This document shows positions 33,059 to 37,805 of a stretch of DNA of 37,805 nucleotides, one piece after another; position 1 is the first letter of the stretch, and each line of letters begins with the position of its first letter. The stretch is from Thiotrichales bacterium 35-46-9 (GTDB lineage Bacteria > Pseudomonadota > Gammaproteobacteria > Thiomicrospirales > Thiomicrospiraceae). Below the pieces are notes generated by a model that saw only the letters and a list, made by a program, of their open reading frames with translations, was not told the origin of the DNA and ran no database searches. The stretch lies in NCBI GenBank assembly GCA_002281095.1, contig NCFI01000009.1, forward strand, positions 1 through 37,805. Reading direction: 5' to 3'. Position numbers and translations under genes: made by a program.

Positions 33059-33187
33059 GGGATGGGGGTGTGGGGGAAGGGCTAGGCCATAACAGCCTGA
33101 AACCGATTAATTTATGCCCTTCCAACCACTCAAAGAACTAAAATAGGAAGTCTGAATAAAAAGCAGAGCGCATTATTCAGACTCTCC
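33059..33187 (+). repeat. Two-hairpin repeat family, copy D, upstream of pepA
   Basis: G-tracts of 3, 5, 5 and 3 with loops AT, TGT and AA (33059-33081) fit the canonical G-quadruplex pattern. The C-rich partner GCCCTTCCAACCA starts at 33117. The second hairpin, 33149-33183, pairs AGTCTGAATAA perfectly with TTATTCAGACT around GCAGAGC. It ends about 30 bases before the pepA start. Confidence 0.88.
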
Positions 33188-33217
33188 TAAGTAAAAACAG
33201 TCAAGGACACTAATGAA

Positions 33218-34711
33218 ATGAATAAACTGAGCATCGAATTAAGTCAAAATGCCACCGCACAACAATTACTGGTTATGGCAGTGAGTGGCGGTAATGAACA
33301 AAGCACCGAATTTAAACAACAAGATAAGTTGCGCAAAGGCCAACTGAGCCAAGCCATTAGCGACGGTATTATCAGTGGCAAAAAAGGCAACACCCAGTTC
33401 GTTGCCCGCGTTAATGCCAAAGAGCCTAATTTACTTTTGGTTGGAGTGGGTGACAAACCCCTAACGCTTCGTTACTACCGTGAAGTGCTCGAATCGGCTG
33501 CTCAAGCCGTCAGCTCAAGCAAGCATACCGACGTTCATTGCATCCTGCCAAAAGCTGAGTTAATCGACATTGACGCTCAACAAGCCTTAACGCATGCCAG
33601 CCTCATTTTCCAGAATAGTCAGTATCGCTATAACGATGAAAGTCGTGGCAAAGCAGCCAAAGAACCTGCACCTGTTTTGTCTCGTTTAACTTTCCCCGTT
33701 GCTGGCTTATCTGAAACCGAAGCACAAACTGCTATTGCACAAGGTCAACTGACCGCTCTAGGTATGGCAACAACACGCACCTTAGGTAATTTACCACCCA
33801 ATCTGCTCAATCCCGAAGCTTTGGCAGACCATGCTAAAGCCATGGCCAAAACACACGGACTCAAATGCACCATTCTAAAACGTGCCGACATGGAAAAATT
33901 GGGTATGGGTAGCTTACTTGCCGTGGCACAAGGTTCAACGACAGCGCCACGCATGATCGCCCTTGAATACAAAGGCGGCAAAGGTGCGCCGATTGCCTTG
34001 GTTGGTAAAGGGGTAACCTTCGATACCGGTGGTATCAGCTTGAAACCAGGCGCAGGCATGGATGAAATGAAATTCGATATGTGTGGTGCCGCTACCGTGG
34101 TGGGCGTTATGCAAGCCTTAGCCGAATTAAAACTACCCATTAACGTAGTGGGCGTAATTCCCGCCGTTGAAAACATGCCCGCAGGCAACGCCGCTCGCCC
34201 CGGTGATGTGGTGACCAGCATGAGCGGTCAAACCATTGAAATTCTCAATACAGATGCCGAAGGTCGCCTCATTCTCTGTGACGCCCTAACCTGGACACAA
34301 CGCGAATTCAAACCCAAGCAGATTATTGATATGGCCACCTTAACGGGCGCTTGTATTATCGCGCTTGGCAATCACACCAGCGGCCTGATGGGCAATAATG
34401 ACACACTCGCTAGTGAACTACTGGTAGCGAGTGAACAGACCTATGATCGCGCATGGCGCTTACCCTTATTTGATGAATACGATGAACAGCTGAAATCGAA
34501 TTTTGCCGACATGGGTAACATTGGTGGTCGTGAGGCAGGCACCATCACTGCTGCCTGTTTCTTGAAACGCTTTATTGAAAATGACACCCCTTGGGCACAT
34601 TTGGATATCGCTGGCACGGCTTGGGTATCGGGCGCGAAAAAAGGCGCGAGTGGTCGCCCCGTTCCCCTACTGGTGCAATACCTGATTAATCAAGCTCAAG
34701 CACCGGCATGA
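33218..34711 (+). CDS. pepA: Leucyl aminopeptidase PepA (M17), 497 aa
   Basis: A cytosolic two-metal aminopeptidase, normally a hexamer. Metal-binding residues are all present: Lys264, Asp269, Asp287, Asp346 and Glu348, in GKGVTFDTGGISLKPG and NTDAEGRL. Catalytic Lys276 and Arg350 are kept. The N-terminal domain (1-165) is the variable alpha/beta part. In E. coli PepA also binds DNA in dimer resolution and carAB control; whether this one does cannot be seen. AAGGA at 33203-33207 is ten bases before this ATG but only five before another ATG (33213) that reads Met-Lys-stop and overlaps the start. pepA next to holC and valS is a conserved order. Confidence 0.95.
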   Translation: MNKLSIELSQNATAQQLLVMAVSGGNEQSTEFKQQDKLRKGQLSQAISDGIISGKKGNTQFVARVNAKEPNLLLVGVGDKPLTLRYYREVLESAAQAVSSSKHTDVHCILPKAELIDIDAQQALTHASLIFQNSQYRYNDESRGKAAKEPAPVLSRLTFPVAGLSETEAQTAIAQGQLTALGMATTRTLGNLPPNLLNPEALADHAKAMAKTHGLKCTILKRADMEKLGMGSLLAVAQGSTTAPRMIALEYKGGKGAPIALVGKGVTFDTGGISLKPGAGMDEMKFDMCGAATVVGVMQALAELKLPINVVGVIPAVENMPAGNAARPGDVVTSMSGQTIEILNTDAEGRLILCDALTWTQREFKPKQIIDMATLTGACIIALGNHTSGLMGNNDTLASELLVASEQTYDRAWRLPLFDEYDEQLKSNFADMGNIGGREAGTITAACFLKRFIENDTPWAHLDIAGTAWVSGAKKGASGRPVPLLVQYLINQAQAPA

Positions 34712-35118
34712 GCGAAGTCTGGTTTTACCTGCTGGCCGATGCGACGCAAGCAACGCGCCAGCAATTCATCTGTCGCTTTAGTGAAATGGCCATCAAACGT
34801 CAACGCCAAGCGATTATTTATTGTGATTCGGATGCGCAAGCCGAAACCCTAGATGACCACCTCTGGACACAGACATCACCGGCCAGCTTTGTCGCCCATA
34901 GCATCAACTTTGCTTGCCCAGCCCCGATTCAACTGGTTACAGCGCAGCTTCCGCCCCAAGGGGATATTTTGCTCAACCTAACCGATGAATTACTCACCGT
35001 TACCGGTTATCAACGCATTGTTGAAATCATCAACCCCGATAGTCGTGACGCCAGTCGCAGCCGCTGGCGACATTACCAACAACAGGGTTTAACACCCGAA
35101 CTGAAACCCATCGCTTGA
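34708..35118 (+). CDS. holC: DNA polymerase III chi subunit HolC, 136 aa
   Basis: The accessory subunit that links the clamp loader to single-strand-binding protein. The match rests on the start VWFYLLADATQATRQQFICRF, the segment AIIYCDSDAQAETLDDHLWTQTSPASFVAHS and the motif GYQRIVEIINPDSRDASRSRWRHYQQQG. Order (pepA-holC-valS) and length (about 140) also fit. It overlaps pepA by four bases. A short hairpin follows at 35121-35139. Confidence 0.93.
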   Translation: MSEVWFYLLADATQATRQQFICRFSEMAIKRQRQAIIYCDSDAQAETLDDHLWTQTSPASFVAHSINFACPAPIQLVTAQLPPQGDILLNLTDELLTVTGYQRIVEIINPDSRDASRSRWRHYQQQGLTPELKPIA

Positions 35119-35120
35119 CG

Positions 35121-35139
35121 ACTCAGCTAAACGCTGAGT
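35121..35139. terminator. Weak hairpin after holC
   Basis: ACTCAGC and GCTGAGT pair perfectly around TAAAC, three bases after the holC stop. No T-run follows, so it may be only a pause or stability element. Confidence 0.35.
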
Positions 35140-35187
35140 ATCAGCAAGCTTAACGCTTTGAGCTGCACATCACTGAGCAAGCCTTCG

Positions 35188-35196
35188 TGTTATAAT
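35188..35196 (+). promoter_or_regulatory. Extended -10 promoter for valS
   Basis: TGTTATAAT matches TGnTATAAT, 36 bases before the valS start. The -35 is poor, as expected for an extended -10 promoter. It lets valS be transcribed apart from pepA-holC. Confidence 0.6.
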
Positions 35197-35232
35197 TGTC
35201 AGCATTTGATTACTGAATACGACGCCGCTTTC

Positions 35233-37805
35233 ATGGATAAAACATACGACCCCTCTAGCATCGAAGGCAAATGGTACGCCATTTGGGAAAATAACGGACA
35301 TTTCAAACCCGCTGCACAAGGCAACGACAGCTATTGTGTCATGTTGCCGCCGCCTAACGTCACGGGTAGCCTGCACATGGGGCACGCCTTTCAAGACACC
35401 ATCATGGACGCGCTCATTCGCTACCATCGTATGTCGGGCAAACGCACACTCTGGCAGCCGGGTACCGATCATGCCGGTATTGCCACGCAAATGGTGGTGG
35501 AACGTCGCTTGGCCGCACAAGGGGTCAGCCGTCACGATCTGGGGCGTGATGAGTTCTTAACCAAAGTCTGGGAATGGAAAGCGGAATCGGGCGGCACCAT
35601 TACACGTCAAATGCGTCGTTTGGGTGCCAGCTGTGATTGGTCTCGTGAACGCTTCACCATGGATGATGGACTGAACGATGCGGTCAAAGAAGTTTTCGTT
35701 CGTCTGTTCGATGATGGTCTGATTTATCGTGGCAAGCGCTTGGTCAACTGGGATCCCGTGTTGCAAACTGCCGTTTCCGATCTCGAAGTAATCAGCGAAG
35801 AAGAACAAGGCAGTATGTGGCATTTCCGCTATCCGTTAACAGATGGCTCTGGTTCACTGGTGGTAGCGACAACCCGTCCCGAAACCATGCTCGGTGATAC
35901 GGCGGTTGCGGTCAGCCCTGAAGATGAACGCTACGCCAGCTTCATTGGCAAAACCATTACCCTGCCCTTAGTCGGTCGTGAGATCCCCATTATTGCCGAT
36001 AGCTACGTTGACCCAGCGTTTGGAACGGGTTGCGTTAAAATCACCCCAGCGCACGACTTTAACGACTATGCCATTGGTCAACGTCATGCGTTACCGATGA
36101 TGACCATCCTAACGCCGACCGCGCATATTAACGACAATGCCCCTGAAGCCTATCGTGGCTTAGATCGTTTTGAAGCACGTAAGCGCGTCGTTGCCGATTT
36201 AGATGCCTTAGGATTATTGGTGGAAATCAAACCTCATACGTTAATGGTTCCCCGTGGTGATCGCACCCAATCGGTCATCGAACCCATGCTAACCGATCAA
36301 TGGTTTGTCGATTTAACCCGCGACACCCAAGCCGATGGTCGTATGGGTGGCAAGCAAGCCATTACCGACCCAGCTCTCGCTTGCGTTGCTGATGGTCGTG
36401 TTAAGTTTGTACCCGACAACTGGTCGAACACCTATAATCAATGGCTCAATAACATTCAAGATTGGTGTATTAGCCGTCAAATCTGGTGGGGACACCGTAT
36501 TCCCGCTTGGTACGATGAAAATGGCAGTGTTTATGTGGCCCGCTCGGAAGCCGAAGCTCGCAGTAAATACAATTTACCCGCGCATTTGGCGTTACACCAA
36601 GATACCGACGTGCTCGATACTTGGTTCTCGTCGGCACTCTGGCCGTTTAGCACCCTCGGTTGGCCAAACAACACAGCAGAATTAAAAGACTTCTACCCAA
36701 CCAGTACGCTGGTAACGGGTTTTGACATTATCTTCTTCTGGGTCGCACGTATGGTCATGTTTGGCTTGTACTTCGCTAAAGATGTGCCTTTCAAAACCGT
36801 TTATGTACACGGACTGGTGCGCGATGCCGAAGGACAAAAAATGTCCAAGTCGAAAGGTAATGTACTCGACCCGATTGATCTAATCGATGGCATTACGCTA
36901 GAAAACTTGGTGGCTAAACGCACTACGGGCCTCATGCAACCAGAAATTGCGAAAAAAATCGAAGCTAAAACGCGCAAAGAATTTGAAGGGGGTATTCCTG
37001 CTTACGGCACCGATGCCCTGCGCTTTACCTTCGCGTCCCTTGCCAGCAATGGACGCGACATTCGTTTCGATCAAAAACGCTGTGAAGGTTACCGCAATTT
37101 CTGTAATAAGTTGTGGAATGCTACCCGTTATGTGCTGATGAACACCGAAGGGCAAGATACCGGCTTAGATGCTACTTTGCCCTGCGATTACAGCCAAGCG
37201 GATAAGTGGGTTATCTCTCGTTTACAACAAACTGAAAGTGAAGTCATTCGCCATTTTGAACAGTATCGTTTAGACTTACTCTCGCAAGAAGTCTATGATT
37301 TCTTCTGGTCGGACTACTGTGACTGGTATTTGGAACTGACCAAACCGGTACTCAATAACCCTGACAGTAGCGATGCACAAAAACGTGCTGCCCGTAAAAC
37401 ACTGGTAAGGGTATTAGAAGCGACACTGCGTCTATTGCATCCGATCATGCCCTTTATTACTGAAGAAATTTGGCAAAAAGTCGCACCTTTAGCGGGCAAG
37501 TCTGGCGACACCATCAGCACGCAGGCTTATCCACAGCCGCGCGCTGAGGGCATTTGCCGAATTGCGTTAGGTAATATTGCTTGGTTACAAGAAGCGATTT
37601 TAGCGGTGCGTCGCCTACGTGCCGATTTAAGCGTTGCTCCCAGCAAACCCATTAACCTGATTGCCGTCGATGCCAACGCACAAGACCAACAACGCCTAAG
37701 TGAATTTGCCCCCTATTTACGTTTCCTCGCTAAAGTAGAAGGCATTGAACTGGCGAACGAAGATCCGACACAAGCAGCCGTTGCCGTCGTGGGCGGCAAT
37801 CTGAA
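35233..37805 (+). CDS. valS: Valyl-tRNA synthetase ValS, 3' end cut by window edge
   Basis: A class I synthetase that charges tRNA-Val. The first 857 codons are in the window and remain open at the edge; the family is about 920-960 residues, so about 70-100 are missing. HIGH-type motif in [15 protein letters not shown] (HMGH at 48-51) and KMSKS at 536-540 are intact. The editing (CP1) domain is present, with [15 protein letters not shown] and [28 protein letters not shown] and the anticodon-binding helices follow. The C-terminal coiled arm lies outside the window. No frameshift is seen. Confidence 0.97.
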   Translation, partial: MDKTYDPSSIEGKWYAIWENNGHFKPAAQGNDSYCVMLPPPNVTGSLHMGHAFQDTIMDALIRYHRMSGKRTLWQPGTDHAGIATQMVVERRLAAQGVSRHDLGRDEFLTKVWEWKAESGGTITRQMRRLGASCDWSRERFTMDDGLNDAVKEVFVRLFDDGLIYRGKRLVNWDPVLQTAVSDLEVISEEEQGSMWHFRYPLTDGSGSLVVATTRPETMLGDTAVAVSPEDERYASFIGKTITLPLVGREIPIIADSYVDPAFGTGCVKITPAHDFNDYAIGQRHALPMMTILTPTAHINDNAPEAYRGLDRFEARKRVVADLDALGLLVEIKPHTLMVPRGDRTQSVIEPMLTDQWFVDLTRDTQADGRMGGKQAITDPALACVADGRVKFVPDNWSNTYNQWLNNIQDWCISRQIWWGHRIPAWYDENGSVYVARSEAEARSKYNLPAHLALHQDTDVLDTWFSSALWPFSTLGWPNNTAELKDFYPTSTLVTGFDIIFFWVARMVMFGLYFAKDVPFKTVYVHGLVRDAEGQKMSKSKGNVLDPIDLIDGITLENLVAKRTTGLMQPEIAKKIEAKTRKEFEGGIPAYGTDALRFTFASLASNGRDIRFDQKRCEGYRNFCNKLWNATRYVLMNTEGQDTGLDATLPCDYSQADKWVISRLQQTESEVIRHFEQYRLDLLSQEVYDFFWSDYCDWYLELTKPVLNNPDSSDAQKRAARKTLVRVLEATLRLLHPIMPFITEEIWQKVAPLAGKSGDTISTQAYPQPRAEGICRIALGNIAWLQEAILAVRRLRADLSVAPSKPINLIAVDANAQDQQRLSEFAPYLRFLAKVEGIELANEDPTQAAVAVVGGNL

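Noticed and set aside
33742-34221. Long minus-strand frame opposite pepA (158 codons)
   Set aside because: It is an antisense shadow of the conserved PepA catalytic region.
1-37805. CRISPR arrays, phage or insertion-sequence genes, tRNA and rRNA genes
   Set aside because: I looked for regularly spaced repeats, transposase or integrase motifs and cloverleaf patterns and saw none; a dedicated tRNA scan was not possible.

Overview
The window is a 37.8 kb piece of a proteobacterial chromosome of moderate GC. It carries mostly conserved housekeeping genes with a few accessory patches. Gene content and order suggest a betaproteobacterium: a classical 16-stranded type porin, argC-erpA near anmK and an M23 peptidase, topA-dprA-def-fmt-rsmB, and a DUF4390-ntrY-ntrX-trkA-trkH string. 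I cannot name the genus from the sequence alone, and a deep gammaproteobacterium is not excluded. I saw no rRNA, tRNA, CRISPR array, phage or IS transposase. No gene-free stretch exceeds 300 bases.

Layout. 1-600: two tiny membrane-protein genes lying between two near-identical terminator/promoter modules. 594-1800: porin with its promoter. 1902-2688: a DUF1640-type coiled-coil protein followed by an antitoxin-toxin pair (minus strand). 2737-5732: a manganese locus, mntH diverging from mntR, with mntR overlapping a frameshifted outer-membrane barrel gene. 5814-7401: purE-purK. 7466-8272: exported metal-dependent hydrolase. 8376-11365: glyQ-glyS (minus), divergent from 11532-14006, an M23 peptidoglycan peptidase plus anmK, with a perfect CRP-type palindrome between. 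14019-19314: citrate synthase, erpA, argC and topA (minus). 19482-20579: dprA (minus). 20813-30533: a tightly overlapped eight-gene plus-strand operon, def-fmt-rsmB-DUF4390-ntrY-ntrX-trkA-trkH. 30620-32965: lptF-lptG (minus). 33218-35118: pepA-holC. 35233-end: valS, cut by the window edge.

Functional links. mntH/mntR and the barrel form a manganese import and control unit. purE/purK act in consecutive steps of purine synthesis. The M23 enzyme and AnmK belong to cell-wall turnover and recycling. def/fmt/rsmB serve translation, and the membrane sensor NtrY with its regulator NtrX is co-expressed with the TrkAH potassium importer. LptFG export lipopolysaccharide.

The most unusual material is non-coding. 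An approximately 125-bp repeat occurs four times in the same orientation (19337, 20606, 31751, 33059), plus one inverted half copy at 30534. Each full copy has a G-rich arm, a canonical G-quadruplex pattern in three of four, that can also pair with a downstream C-rich arm. This is followed by a second hairpin whose arm sequence differs between copies while pairing is kept. The other points worth a second look are the duplicated terminator-promoter cassette at the left edge, the mntR-coupled broken barrel gene, the CRP-type site inside a sigma70 spacer, and an NtrX-like regulator lacking GAFTGA.
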